A model generated the notes under the pieces. That model saw nothing but the letters and a program-made list of their open reading frames with translations. It was not told the DNA's origin and did not search any database. The translations under genes and the position numbers were made by a program. Positions 50,466-60,454 of a DNA stretch of 64,000 nt are shown piece by piece (position 1 is the stretch's first letter; each line of letters begins with the position of its first letter). Source of the stretch: Sphingobium sp. (GTDB lineage Bacteria; Pseudomonadota; Alphaproteobacteria; Sphingomonadales; Sphingomonadaceae); the NCBI GenBank assembly GCA_035196065.1, contig CP136575.1:2830769-2894768 (forward strand), read 5' to 3'.

Positions 50466-51956
50466 TCAAATGTCGAACCGCACACCCTGCGCCAAGGGTA
50501 GCGCGCTGCTGTAGTTGATGGTGTTGGTGGCGCGGCGCATATAGGCCTTCCAAGCATCAGACCCGGACTCGCGCCCACCGCCGGTTTCCTTTTCCCCGCC
50601 AAAGGCTCCGCCAATCTCCGCGCCTGATGTGCCGATATTGACATTGGCAATCCCGCAATCGCTGCCCGATGCCGACAAGAACAGTTCACATTCGCGCATG
50701 TCGAGCGAGAAGATCGACGATGACAGGCCTGCGCCGACACTATTCTGCAAAGCGATGGCCGCATCCAGTTCCGAATAGCGAAAGACATAAAGGATCGGCG
50801 CAAAGGTCTCACGCAAGGCCGGGCCGGCATGATTGCCCATTTCCACAATGGCGGGGCGCACATAGACACCCGGTTGGTCGAGCCGTTCGCCGCCGCTGAT
50901 GATCGCGCCCAACCCCTCCGCCTCATCCAGCGCTGATATCATACGCGCAAAAGCATCTTCATCGATCAACGGCCCGGCAAGATGCACCGTATCGAGCGGG
51001 TCGCCCACAGGAATGCTCGCCGCTGCGGCCTTCAGTTTTGCGACAAAGCCATCATAGACACCGTCATGCACGAACAGCCGGCGCAGGCTGGTGCAGCGCT
51101 GCCCGCTGGTACCCACAGCCGAAAACAACACCCCGCGCAGCGCAAGGTCTAGGTCAGCCTTGTCACTAACAATCGCGGCATTGTTGCCGCCCAGTTCCAG
51201 GATCGCCTTGGCAAAACGCGCCGCTGCCGCCTGACCGACTGCGCGTCCCATTTCGGTGCTGCCCGTTGCGGAAACCAGCGCGATGCGGCGGTCAGCGACC
51301 AGCGCCGCCCCGGTATCGCGGGCACCCACAATAACCTGCGACAAACCACCGGGCGCATCGTCAAATTCCGCCAATACGCCATCCAGCAGCGCCTGTGTTG
51401 CCAGCGCGGTTAGCGGTGTTTTTTCCGAAGGTTTCCAGACAATGCTGTTGCCGCACACCAGCGCAAGCGCAGCATTCCATGCCCAGACCGCGACGGGAAA
51501 GTTGAACGCACTGATGATCAATGTCGGCCCCAGCGGATGCCATTGTTCCATCATCCGGTGGCCGGGCCGTTCGCTGGCGATCGTCAAACCGTGCAACTGG
51601 CGCGAAAGACCGACTGCGAAATCGCAAATGTCGATCATCTCCTGCACCTCGCCCTCACCTTCGCTGATCGGCTTACCGCATTCGATGGTGACGAGGCGGG
51701 CGAGGTCGGCCTTATGGTCACGAAGGGCATTTCCGAAACGGCGGACAAGCTCTCCCCTGCGCGGCGCAGGTACGCTGCGCCATTTGAGGAAAGCCGACTG
51801 CGCACGATTGAGCGCGGCATCGATTTCGGCCGCTGTTGCAAGCGGGATCGAGGCTATCTTGCTGCCATCGATAGGGGTGTGAACGGGGAAGTTGCCCGAG
51901 GGAATTGAAGAACCAAATCGCCCGAGCAATAGTTCGACTTCATTCTGAAATAGCAC
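50466..51956 (-). CDS. amaB: ALDH7-type L-piperidine-6-carboxylate dehydrogenase
   Basis: A 496-residue aldehyde dehydrogenase resembling ALDH7A1 (antiquitin). The SAFNFPVAVWAWNAALALVCGN and KAILELGGNNAAIVSD segments are family-typical, the nucleophile is in SGQRCTSLRRLFVHDG (near 288), and the end reads NIGTSGAEIGGAFGGEKETGGGRESGSDAWKAYMRR, the diagnostic ALDH7 region. It oxidises alpha-aminoadipate semialdehyde in lysine degradation. It is divergent from gcdH, another lysine-route gene, which supports this assignment. Confidence 0.86.
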   Translation of the reverse strand: MLFQNEVELLLGRFGSSIPSGNFPVHTPIDGSKIASIPLATAAEIDAALNRAQSAFLKWRSVPAPRRGELVRRFGNALRDHKADLARLVTIECGKPISEGEGEVQEMIDICDFAVGLSRQLHGLTIASERPGHRMMEQWHPLGPTLIISAFNFPVAVWAWNAALALVCGNSIVWKPSEKTPLTALATQALLDGVLAEFDDAPGGLSQVIVGARDTGAALVADRRIALVSATGSTEMGRAVGQAAAARFAKAILELGGNNAAIVSDKADLDLALRGVLFSAVGTSGQRCTSLRRLFVHDGVYDGFVAKLKAAAASIPVGDPLDTVHLAGPLIDEDAFARMISALDEAEGLGAIISGGERLDQPGVYVRPAIVEMGNHAGPALRETFAPILYVFRYSELDAAIALQNSVGAGLSSSIFSLDMRECELFLSASGSDCGIANVNIGTSGAEIGGAFGGEKETGGGRESGSDAWKAYMRRATNTINYSSALPLAQGVRFDI

Positions 51957-51973
51957 TTCCGCCTCCTGGATGC

Positions 51974-52061
51974 GTCATCCTGAACTTGTTTCAAGATCCA
52001 TTCCGCCTCCCACCTTACATCCTTAGCTGCACGATAGACCCTGAAACAAGTTCAGGCTGAC
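51974..52061. repeat. Palindromic repeat with 15-bp arms in the amaB-gcdH interval
   Basis: CCTGAACTTGTTTCA (51979-51993) and TGAAACAAGTTCAGG (52042-52056) pair exactly over 15 bases, flanked by GTCAT and CTGAC. It is the widespread sphingomonad intergenic type (CCTGAACTTGTTTCAgg). It lies between divergent genes, so it could affect their promoters. Confidence 0.78.
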
Positions 52062-52130
52062 ATTGGGTGAAGCAACTTGTTTCATTTCAGCGAAAAGTCT
52101 AGCGAGCCGGAAACGCATATGGAGATTCCC

Positions 52131-53315
52131 ATGGCCGAAATGGCAGCCTTTGACTGGTCCGATCCTTTCTTCCTCGACGATCAATTGACCGAAGAGGAAC
52201 GCATGATCCGCGACGCTGCGCATGGCTTTGCGCAAGACGAATTGCAGCCGCGCGTGATCAAGGCATTTCGTGAGGAAGTCGACGCGCCCGAGCTTTTCCC
52301 GCTCATGGGTCAGGCCGGGTTGCTAGGTGCAACCATCGATCCCGCCTATGGCGGCGCAGGTGCCAGCTATGTGGCTTATGGCCTCATTGCCCGCGAAATC
52401 GAACGCGTCGATTCCGGCTATCGTTCGATGGCGTCGGTACAATCGAGCCTTGTGATGCACCCGATCAACGCCTTCGGAACGGAAGAGCAGCGCCGCAAAT
52501 ATCTGCCGGGGCTTGCTGCAGGCACATTGATCGGCTGTTTCGGTCTTACCGAGCCCGATGCGGGCAGCGACCCTGCCGGAATGCGCACCGTCGCGAAAAA
52601 GGTTGATGGCGGCTATGTTATCCACGGCAGCAAGACCTGGATTTCAAACGCGCCCTTTGCCGATGTCTTTGTCGTCTGGGCAAAAAGCGAAGCGCATGGC
52701 GGCGGCATTCGCGGTTTCATCCTTGAAAAGGGCATGAAAGGCCTGTCCGCGCCGAAAATCCAAGGCAAGCTGAGCTTGCGCGCGTCGACCACCGGCATGA
52801 TCATGATGGACAATGTCGAGGTGGGCGAAGATGCCCTGTTACCCGAAGTGCAGGGCTTGAAGGGTCCGTTTGGCTGCCTCAACCGGGCGCGTTACGGGAT
52901 CAGCTGGGGCGCATTGGGTGCGGCGGAATTCTGCTTTCATGCCGCGCGCCAATATGGCCTTGATCGGCACCAGTTCGGCAAACCGCTTGCCGCAAACCAG
53001 CTTTACCAGAAGAAACTGGCCGACATGATGAGCGACATTGCACTTGGCCTGCAGGCCAGCTTGCGCGTCGGCCGTCTGATCGACCAAGGTCGCTTTGCCC
53101 CCGACATGATCTCGATCGTCAAGCGCAACAATGTTGGCAAGGCGCTCGATATTGCCCGGATGGCGCGCGACATGCACGGCGGCAACGGCATCAGCGAGGA
53201 ATATCAGGTGATCCGCCACATGGTGAACCTGGAAACGGTGAACACCTATGAAGGCGCGCATGATGTTCATGCGCTGATCCTGGGCCGCGCAATTACCGGC
53301 ATCGCGGCGTTTTGA
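52131..53315 (+). CDS. gcdH: Glutaryl-CoA dehydrogenase
   Basis: A 394-residue flavoenzyme that oxidises and decarboxylates glutaryl-CoA to crotonyl-CoA in lysine and tryptophan degradation. The ATG at 52131 has GGAG six bases ahead. [25 protein letters not shown] (near 73) is distinctive for GcdH, with [16 protein letters not shown] near 137 and the catalytic Glu in [16 protein letters not shown] near 377. It fits the lysine pair with amaB, and the tryptophan dioxygenase at 59567 gives a second plausible feed. Confidence 0.93.
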   Translation: MAEMAAFDWSDPFFLDDQLTEEERMIRDAAHGFAQDELQPRVIKAFREEVDAPELFPLMGQAGLLGATIDPAYGGAGASYVAYGLIAREIERVDSGYRSMASVQSSLVMHPINAFGTEEQRRKYLPGLAAGTLIGCFGLTEPDAGSDPAGMRTVAKKVDGGYVIHGSKTWISNAPFADVFVVWAKSEAHGGGIRGFILEKGMKGLSAPKIQGKLSLRASTTGMIMMDNVEVGEDALLPEVQGLKGPFGCLNRARYGISWGALGAAEFCFHAARQYGLDRHQFGKPLAANQLYQKKLADMMSDIALGLQASLRVGRLIDQGRFAPDMISIVKRNNVGKALDIARMARDMHGGNGISEEYQVIRHMVNLETVNTYEGAHDVHALILGRAITGIAAF

Positions 53316-53322
53316 TCTAACT

Positions 53323-53344
53323 CCCCTCCCGCTTGCGGGAGGGG
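53323..53344. terminator. 10-bp perfect hairpin between gcdH and gdh2
   Basis: CCCCTCCCGC (53323-53332) and GCGGGAGGGG (53335-53344) with a TT centre lie between the convergent stops at 53315 and 53351. Similar G-rich palindromes are scattered in sphingomonads. No clear T-run is present. Confidence 0.6.
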
Positions 53345-53350
53345 AATATG

Positions 53351-56300
53351 TTACCGCCCGAGCAACGTCCGCGCCTGCCCCGCAATCTGCGCGAGCATCG
53401 CCGGTGTCGGCAAGCCGCCCCGGCGCGCACGATCGATCATCGTCCGGAACATGGCCACACGATCCTGATGCTTGGTCAGCCATGTGCCAACGGCATCCGC
53501 ATCCATCGCCTTTTGTCGGCGCAAGAAATCGAGCCGCATCGCCTGGAAATCACGCGCCAGCCCAGCCACCAGCAAGCGTTCCCAAGGGTCCTTGGGGTCC
53601 ATCTGCATCGCACTATTCTGCGCCCAGCCAAGACCGAGCGCGTCGCCCAGTCGAACGAAACCTTTGGTCAATTCCTTCGCATCCGCATGTCGCTCAATCG
53701 CAAGCGCGGCAAGGCCGATGGCGCCGTCAAGCTGCGCCATGCGCACCAGCTTCGCCACCAATTTGGCGGGTGCACCGGCATTGGTGAGCTTGTCGCCATA
53801 GGCTTCGGTCTGGGCGGCGACATCAGGAGTGAGCAATTCCTTGCGGGCCGCTGACAATTGGTCAATCACCGCGCCATAATCCGCGACGGCGCCCCCGACA
53901 CTGCGACCTTCCTTGCCGTTACGGATCATGTCCGCCATGTGCGCGCGGGTTTCGACCGCCACCTGATTGTACAGCATGATCCGGGCCGATTCAGGAATTT
54001 TGGCAGCGTCGATTTCGGCCCAAAGTGCGGGCAGGTCGAACAGTTGTTCGGCAATGGCAAAGGCTTCCGCGACGATGGCGAGCGAGCAGCCCTCTTCCTC
54101 TGCCAGTTCGAACGGGTGCAGCATCCCCATGCGATTGATCATGCGGTTTGCAAGCTTGGTCGCGATGATCTGGGGGCGCAGCCGGTGCGACAGGATCGCT
54201 TGCGCATGCCCCTCTGCCATAGGCCGGGGAAAGGCGGCGAGCAGTTCTGCATCCATTGCCGGATCGGCGGCCAGCGGGCCTTCCTCTGCCGCATCCTGCG
54301 CGACCAACTTCGCAGTGGATAGCAGCACGGCAAGTTCGGGCCGTGTCAGGCCATGGCCATCGGCTTCGCGGCGCAGATATTCGTCATTGCCCTCCAGCCC
54401 CTCGACAGCGCGGTCAAGACGCCCCTGCCCTTCAAAGGTTTCCATCAACCGAACATAGGCTGGCAGATCGCCTGCTCCCCCGCTTTCGGCAATCGACAGC
54501 GCCAGCGTCTGCATCCGGTTGTCTTCGAGCACCAGCGCGGCGACATCGTCGGTCATGCTGGCCAGCAGCTTGTTGCGCACATCAATCTGCAGCCGCCCTG
54601 CGGCCATTTCGGCATTGAGCGCAATCTTGATGTTCACCTCATTATCCGAACAATCGACGCCCGCGCTGTTATCGATAAAGTCGGTGTTGATGCGTCCGCC
54701 CGCAAGGCCAAAGGCAATGCGCGCGGCCTGGGTGATACCCAGATTGGCGCCCTCACCAATCACCTTCGCGCGCAGATCCTGCGCGTTGATCCGGATGGCG
54801 TCATTGGCTGGATCGCCCACCTCGACATTGGCCTCACTTGCATCCTTCAAATAGGTGCCGATGCCGCCGAACCAGAGGAGCCCGACCTGCGCCTTCAATA
54901 TGGCCTTCATCAGCGCGGCCGGCTCCATCACAGCCGCGTCAACGCCCAGCAGGGCGCGCACTTCAGGCGATAATTTGATCTCCTTCTCGCTGCGCGCAAA
55001 GACGCCGCCGCCCTTGGAGATCAGCTTTGCATCATAGTCTGCCCAGCTTGATCGTGGCAGGTTGAACAATCGCTGCCTTTCCTTCCAACTCGCCGCAGGA
55101 TCGGGATCGGGATCAAGGAAGATGTGGCGATGATCGAACGCTGCCACCAACTTGATCGCCTTTGACAACAACATGCCGTTGCCGAAAACATCACCTGACA
55201 TGTCGCCGACACCGGCGACGGTCACAGGCGCGTTCTGCACGTCGACACCCATTTCGGCGAAATGGCGCTGCACCGAAACCCAGCCGCCGCGCGCGGTAAT
55301 CCCCATCGCTTTATGGTCGTAACCGACCGACCCGCCGCTGGCAAAGGCATCGCCCAGCCAAAAACCCCGTTCGAGCGCGATGGCATTGGCAACGTCAGAG
55401 AAAGTCGCCGTGCCCTTGTCCGCCGCGACAACGAAATAAGGGTCATCACCGTCGCGGATCACGACGCTGTCGGGATGGACGACCTTGTTTTCGACCAGAT
55501 TGTCGGTGACCGACAAAAGGCTGCGGATGAAGATGCGATAGCTTTCGGTGCCCTCTGCCAACCAAGCATCGCGATCGGTTCGCGGATCGGGCAAGCGCTT
55601 CGGATAAAAACCGCCCTTCGCACCCGTCGGCACGATCACCGCATTTTTGACCCGCTGGGCCTTCATCAGGCCAAGGATTTCGGTGCGGAAATCATCGCGC
55701 CGGTCAGACCAGCGCAGCCCGCCACGGGCAACCGGCCCGGCCCGCAGATGGATACCTTCGACACGTGGCGAATAGACGAAAATCTCACGCCAGGGCAGCG
55801 GCGCAGGCAGGCCCGGCACTTGCGCGCTGTCCAGCTTGAACGCCAGTGCCTCATGCGCTGCGGGCGCAAAGGCGTTGGTCCGCAGACAGGCCTTCACCAC
55901 CGCCTGCATCAGCCGCAGGATGCGATCCTCGTCAGCTGCGGCGACTTTCGACAGGCCGTGCTTGATCTCATGATCGATCTTGGCACTGGCGGCGATACGG
56001 TCTCCGGCAAAGGCCGGATCATGCAAGGCTTCAAACTGCGCAATGATCGACCGCACGATGCCCGCATGCGCGCTCAACGCAGTCACCACCGTGGGGATGC
56101 CATAGGATATCCCCGTCTGGCGCAGATAGCGGTACCAGGCACGCAACCAGACCACCGAACGCGGTTCAAGCCCGGCAAGCGTGATCAACTGGTTGAACGG
56201 ATCATTTTCCGCCTTGCCATCAAGTACCTGTGTCAACGCTGCCTCGACCACAGCCTTGCGATCAAACAGCGGGGTCGTGTCCGCGCCGCTGCGCAGACCA

Positions 56301-58009
56301 AGGTGGAAATCATGGATATAGGCAATGTGGCCATCACCAACCTCGGTCGGCATTTGCTCGATCACGGTGAAGCCGAAATTTTCCAGCACCGGAACCGCAT
56401 CAGACAGCGGCATCGCCCCGCCCTGATTATAGACTTTCAGGCTGAGTGTATTGTCGTCGCTGTCATCATCGGCAATCAGTCGCGCGACCCGGCTATGGTC
56501 GCGCTCCATCGCCAGCAGGCCCAGCATATCCTGCGCAGCCTCTGCCACGGGATAGGCCATGCGATGCGATTGCGGGAATGCCGCGGCGTAACGCTCCATC
56601 ATCGCGGCGGCGCGCTTTTCATCGGCAAGCCGCGCCAGTTCGCTTTCCACCGCCGGTTCCCAGCCGCGCACCATCAACTGCACACGCCGGTCAAGCGCGG
56701 CCTCGTCTATGGTGACATTGCGATCCTCGAAATCGAGAAGGTAGCGCAGCAGACCCATGCCTCCATCTTCAAGCCCAATCGACCAGCCAAGCACCTTCGC
56801 GCCGCGGGTCTCTGTCAGCATCGCCTCGATCGAACGGCGCAGCCCTGTTGAGATATCGTCGCGCGGCAACCAGACGAAGACGAACAGATGCCGCCCTAGC
56901 GCCGACCGCACAGCCAGCAATTTGGGCCTCGGCCGGTCAGTCAGCGACATGGCGGTCAGCGTGACGCGTTCAAGATCGGCGGGCTTGAACGATACCAGCA
57001 GGTCGTGAGGCAGCGCGGTCAGCGCATGCGCCATCGCCTTGCCAGCATGGCCCGATGGGTCGAAACCATGGCGCGTCATTAGGTTCGACAGATGCATGCG
57101 CAGCAATGGGATTCGTTCGGGCGGGGTCGCCAGCGCCGCGCTGGTCCACAATCCACCGGTGACCGAAAGCGCCGCCAATGTGCCATTTTCGCGCAACGGT
57201 GCGACTATGATGTCAAGCTGAACCGCGCGGTGCACCGTCGAATTGCGGCTGGATTTCAAAAGCAGGGGCGCATCGCCGCCCCCGGCAAAATAGGCGAAGG
57301 CGCGCTGCACACTCTCTTCAGACAACAGCACCGCGTCACTCGCCCGGGAAAGACCCAGCCGGCCACTGCGACTGCCATCAAGTGCAATCTGTTCATGGGC
57401 AAGCACCGTCATGCTGCCATCCATGAACCAACGCAGCAGCGCCGCACCCTCACCTTCGGGAAGGCTGTCGGCATCGGCGGCCATCGCGGCCTGCATCTTG
57501 CGCCAGTCGGTTACCGCGCAGCGCACATCATGCAGCACCGACGCGAGCGCATCGGCCAACGCATGGCGGGCCTTTGCATCGACGCGCGCAGTTTCCAGAT
57601 AGATATGGCTTTCGCGCTTTCCGATCGATCCGCGCTGGCTGCTGAGTGCGACCAGCCGTCCCTGATCATCGCGTTCGACATCGAGCACGGGGTGGAGCAG
57701 CCGTTCGATGGTGACATTTGCCGAAGCCAGCGCGGCCGCGACCGAGTCGACAAGGAAGGGCATGTCGTCATTGACGATCGCGATGCGCATCGCCAGCCGG
57801 CCCGCAGCCGTCGAAAAAGTCTCGATACCGATATTGGGCGATCCCGGGGGCCGGTCGAGGCCGACCGCGAGCAGATAGGCCGCCGCCGCCCGGCTTATAT
57901 CTCCGTCGAAACCTTCATTATCGCCGGGCAGCATGCGTGCGGTCATCGCCGTGAGCAATGGTTCGAGCAGGGGAGAGTTAAGGGCAAGGTCGGTTTTGGC
58001 GCTGGTCAT
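53351..58009 (-). CDS. gdh2: NAD-specific glutamate dehydrogenase, GDH180 class
   Basis: A very large 1552-residue enzyme of the 180-kDa class converting glutamate to 2-oxoglutarate with NAD. The N-terminal half holds poorly characterised ACT-like regulatory regions. The catalytic part includes PVARGGLRWSDRRDDFRTEILGLMKAQ, then IVPTGAKGGF with the catalytic Lys, and TFSDVANAIALERGFW; the NAD region follows with GVGDMSGDVFGNGML. The length fits the class. It is divergent from a glutamate-type symporter, so uptake and oxidation of glutamate look linked. Confidence 0.96.
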   Translation of the reverse strand: MTSAKTDLALNSPLLEPLLTAMTARMLPGDNEGFDGDISRAAAAYLLAVGLDRPPGSPNIGIETFSTAAGRLAMRIAIVNDDMPFLVDSVAAALASANVTIERLLHPVLDVERDDQGRLVALSSQRGSIGKRESHIYLETARVDAKARHALADALASVLHDVRCAVTDWRKMQAAMAADADSLPEGEGAALLRWFMDGSMTVLAHEQIALDGSRSGRLGLSRASDAVLLSEESVQRAFAYFAGGGDAPLLLKSSRNSTVHRAVQLDIIVAPLRENGTLAALSVTGGLWTSAALATPPERIPLLRMHLSNLMTRHGFDPSGHAGKAMAHALTALPHDLLVSFKPADLERVTLTAMSLTDRPRPKLLAVRSALGRHLFVFVWLPRDDISTGLRRSIEAMLTETRGAKVLGWSIGLEDGGMGLLRYLLDFEDRNVTIDEAALDRRVQLMVRGWEPAVESELARLADEKRAAAMMERYAAAFPQSHRMAYPVAEAAQDMLGLLAMERDHSRVARLIADDDSDDNTLSLKVYNQGGAMPLSDAVPVLENFGFTVIEQMPTEVGDGHIAYIHDFHLGLRSGADTTPLFDRKAVVEAALTQVLDGKAENDPFNQLITLAGLEPRSVVWLRAWYRYLRQTGISYGIPTVVTALSAHAGIVRSIIAQFEALHDPAFAGDRIAASAKIDHEIKHGLSKVAAADEDRILRLMQAVVKACLRTNAFAPAAHEALAFKLDSAQVPGLPAPLPWREIFVYSPRVEGIHLRAGPVARGGLRWSDRRDDFRTEILGLMKAQRVKNAVIVPTGAKGGFYPKRLPDPRTDRDAWLAEGTESYRIFIRSLLSVTDNLVENKVVHPDSVVIRDGDDPYFVVAADKGTATFSDVANAIALERGFWLGDAFASGGSVGYDHKAMGITARGGWVSVQRHFAEMGVDVQNAPVTVAGVGDMSGDVFGNGMLLSKAIKLVAAFDHRHIFLDPDPDPAASWKERQRLFNLPRSSWADYDAKLISKGGGVFARSEKEIKLSPEVRALLGVDAAVMEPAALMKAILKAQVGLLWFGGIGTYLKDASEANVEVGDPANDAIRINAQDLRAKVIGEGANLGITQAARIAFGLAGGRINTDFIDNSAGVDCSDNEVNIKIALNAEMAAGRLQIDVRNKLLASMTDDVAALVLEDNRMQTLALSIAESGGAGDLPAYVRLMETFEGQGRLDRAVEGLEGNDEYLRREADGHGLTRPELAVLLSTAKLVAQDAAEEGPLAADPAMDAELLAAFPRPMAEGHAQAILSHRLRPQIIATKLANRMINRMGMLHPFELAEEEGCSLAIVAEAFAIAEQLFDLPALWAEIDAAKIPESARIMLYNQVAVETRAHMADMIRNGKEGRSVGGAVADYGAVIDQLSAARKELLTPDVAAQTEAYGDKLTNAGAPAKLVAKLVRMAQLDGAIGLAALAIERHADAKELTKGFVRLGDALGLGWAQNSAMQMDPKDPWERLLVAGLARDFQAMRLDFLRRQKAMDADAVGTWLTKHQDRVAMFRTMIDRARRGGLPTPAMLAQIAGQARTLLGR

Positions 58010-58186
58010 CGTTTTTTCCGGACTCCGCGATCGGTTTTTCTGTGTCTATGCTCCCCTTGCTACGGCCAAACAACAAGATAGTTGCGTTTGTAACGATATT
58101 TTGCATCTCTTGGGGTGGGCCTTGCCCATCGCGCAACGCTCGTTTACGAGCCTTGCCAACCAGAAAAAATCGAGGGGAAAACGATA

Positions 58187-59518
58187 ATGGACCGCCGCCT
58201 TACCTTGTGGATTCTGCTTGGCATGCTGCTGGGCGTGATCGTCGGAGCCGCTTTATATTATTCGGTCGATGCAACGGTCATCAAGGAACAAATCTCCCCT
58301 TGGTTCAAGCTGTTGTCCGACATTTTCCTGCACCTCATCAAGCTTTTGGTCGCGCCGCTGATCCTCTCTACTATCGTCGTGGGCATTGCCCATATGGGCG
58401 ACAGTTCGGCGCTGGGCCGCATCGGTTTCCGCGCAATCAGCTGGTTCATTATCGCCAGTTTCATTTCGATCGGGCTTGGCCTGTTGATGGTCAACATCTT
58501 CCAGCCCGGCGTCGGCGCGCCCATTCCGGAAACAGCCGCCGCCGCAATTGGCGAAGTGAAGGAATTGAAGGCGACCGAGTTCATCCTTTCGGTCTTCCCC
58601 AAAAATGCCTTTGAGGCGATGGCGACCAACAACATCCTGCAGATATTGGTATTCTCGCTGTTTGCGGGCGTGGCTCTCTCTGCCATTGGCGAAAAAGGTG
58701 CGCCGCTGGTACGCGGTGCCGATGCGCTTGCCGAAATGATGCTGCAAATCACCGGCTATGTGATGCGCTATGCGCCGATTGCGGTGTTCGGGGCGCTTGC
58801 CAATGTCGTTGCAGTCAGCGGGCTTGGCATTTTGGGAACCTATCTCGAACTGCTGGTCGAATTTTACGCTTCGCTGGTGATCCTGTGGGTTATCCTCTTG
58901 TCGGTTGGTTTCCTGTTCCTGCGCGGGCGTATCTGGACACTGATCCGCTATATCCGCGAACCGATGCTGATCGCCTTTTCAACCGCATCGTCCGAAGCGG
59001 CATTGCCCAAGCTGTTCGAACAGCTTGACCGTTTCGGCGTGCCCCGCCGTATTTCAGGCTTCATGCTGCCGCTGGGCTACAGCTTCAACCTTGACGGTTC
59101 GATGATGTACATGTCCTTCGCGACCATCTTCATCGCACAGGCCTATGGCATCGACCTGTCGATCAGCACGCAAATCTTGATCCTGCTGACGCTGATGATC
59201 TCGTCCAAGGGTGTCGCCGCCGTTCCGCGCGCCAGCCTTGTGGTCATCACCGGCACGCTTGCGATGTTTGGCCTGCCGGTTGAGGGCGTGGCAATCATCC
59301 TTGCGATTGACCAATTCCTCGACATGGGCCGCACTGCAACGAACGTCGTTGGCAATGCAGTTGCAACGTCGGTGATCACCAAATGGGAAGGCATGTTGGA
59401 GGTCGAGGAGCCCGATTTCGTGGCGCATCCTCACGCCCCGGCGCACACCGTGGCAGGTGGCAAGGCCGGACTTGAGCTGGCTGAAGACATGGTCGAAGAC
59501 CAGCGGACCAAGCGTTAA
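58187..59518 (+). CDS. Dicarboxylate/amino acid:cation symporter
   Basis: A 443-residue DAACS/SLC1-type transporter with about eight helices and two re-entrant loops. The HP1 loop STASSEAALPKLFEQL near 270 and the TM7 region SFNLDGSMMYMSFATIFIAQ near 308 are clear; DQFLDMGRTATNVVGNAVAT near 380 provides the substrate and cation site. It takes up glutamate, aspartate or C4-dicarboxylates with protons or sodium. GAGGGG precedes the ATG at 58187; the upstream frame is not used. It probably works with the adjacent glutamate dehydrogenase. Confidence 0.94.
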   Translation: MDRRLTLWILLGMLLGVIVGAALYYSVDATVIKEQISPWFKLLSDIFLHLIKLLVAPLILSTIVVGIAHMGDSSALGRIGFRAISWFIIASFISIGLGLLMVNIFQPGVGAPIPETAAAAIGEVKELKATEFILSVFPKNAFEAMATNNILQILVFSLFAGVALSAIGEKGAPLVRGADALAEMMLQITGYVMRYAPIAVFGALANVVAVSGLGILGTYLELLVEFYASLVILWVILLSVGFLFLRGRIWTLIRYIREPMLIAFSTASSEAALPKLFEQLDRFGVPRRISGFMLPLGYSFNLDGSMMYMSFATIFIAQAYGIDLSISTQILILLTLMISSKGVAAVPRASLVVITGTLAMFGLPVEGVAIILAIDQFLDMGRTATNVVGNAVATSVITKWEGMLEVEEPDFVAHPHAPAHTVAGGKAGLELAEDMVEDQRTKR

Positions 59519-59529
59519 GCAATGGCGTC

Positions 59530-59549
59530 GCCCCGGCTAGTGCCGGGGC
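59530..59549. terminator. GC-rich hairpin between the symporter and kynA
   Basis: GCCCCGGC (59530-59537) and GCCGGGGC (59542-59549) pair perfectly around TAGT. It lies between convergent stops at 59518 and 59567. Flanks carry no T-run, so it could also be a repeat unit. Confidence 0.6.
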
Positions 59550-59566
59550 TGACGGCCGGCATCAGA

Positions 59567-60367
59567 TTACAACATCGTCCGCAACGACCAGAGTTCCGGG
59601 AAGGCCCGCTTGGCCAATGTGGATTGCAAATAGCTGACCCCGGCGGTGCCGCCGGTACCGCGCTTGCCGCCGATCACCCGTTCGACCGTCACCACATGCT
59701 TGTGCCGCCATGTCGCCATGGCATCATCCAGATCAACCAGCTTTTCAGCAAGCTGGTATAGCTCCCAATAGCGTTCGGGCTGGCGATAGACCGCAAGAAA
59801 CGCCGCCTCCACCCCCGCATGTGCCGCATAGGGCTGGCTGAGATCCCGGCCAAGCACCTCTGCCGGGATAGGCAGGCCGGCACGGGCGGCAGCGGCAATG
59901 GCATCATCCCAGATACTTGGCGCATGCAGCGCGGCCTGCATCGCAACCAAGGCATCAGGGCGATCATCCTGATATTTCAGAAAGCCGCTATCTTTCAGGC
60001 CCAGCATATATTCGACCGTGCGGAACTGGTCTGACTGGAAACCCGAGCTCGGCCCCAGCACATGGCGGAACCGGCTGTAATCCGACGGCGTCATGGTAGA
60101 GAGCACGTCCCAGCTTAATGTCATCACCGCCTGAATCCGGCTGACCCGCGCCAGCGCCTTATAGGCCGGCACCAGTGCATCCGCCTGCACCTGTTCCTTC
60201 GCAAGGTGCAATTCGCGAATAATCTGTTTCAGCCACAATTCCTTGGTCTGATGAATGATGATGAACAGCATCTCGTCATCCAGTTCAGACTTTGGATGCT
60301 GGCAGGCCAGCAGTTCATCGAGCGCCAGATAGCGAGCATAGGTCATCGGTGGGGTAGTTTCAGTCAT
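59567..60367 (-). CDS. kynA: Tryptophan 2,3-dioxygenase
   Basis: A 266-residue heme dioxygenase that opens the indole ring to N-formylkynurenine. TYARYLALDELLACQHP near 8-25, FIIIHQTKELWLKQIIRELHLA near 35-56 and a C-terminal RHKHVVTVERVIGGKRGTGGTAG with the axial His are the family signatures. The ATG at 60367 is preferred because MTETTPPMTY is the common opening; a start 7 codons upstream is unlikely. Other kynurenine genes are not in the window. Confidence 0.93.
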   Translation of the reverse strand: MTETTPPMTYARYLALDELLACQHPKSELDDEMLFIIIHQTKELWLKQIIRELHLAKEQVQADALVPAYKALARVSRIQAVMTLSWDVLSTMTPSDYSRFRHVLGPSSGFQSDQFRTVEYMLGLKDSGFLKYQDDRPDALVAMQAALHAPSIWDDAIAAAARAGLPIPAEVLGRDLSQPYAAHAGVEAAFLAVYRQPERYWELYQLAEKLVDLDDAMATWRHKHVVTVERVIGGKRGTGGTAGVSYLQSTLAKRAFPELWSLRTML

Positions 60368-60454
60368 AACCGACCGATACAGTTGCAAATGAAACTATGC
60401 CAGCCTGTTGCACGGGGTGCCATGCGGCGATAATGTTCAGGGCAGGAGAAAATG

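Noticed and set aside
55262-56851. Long plus-strand frame of 529 codons
   Set aside because: It lies wholly inside the NAD-glutamate dehydrogenase gene on the other strand and shows no family pattern; it is a G+C-driven shadow.
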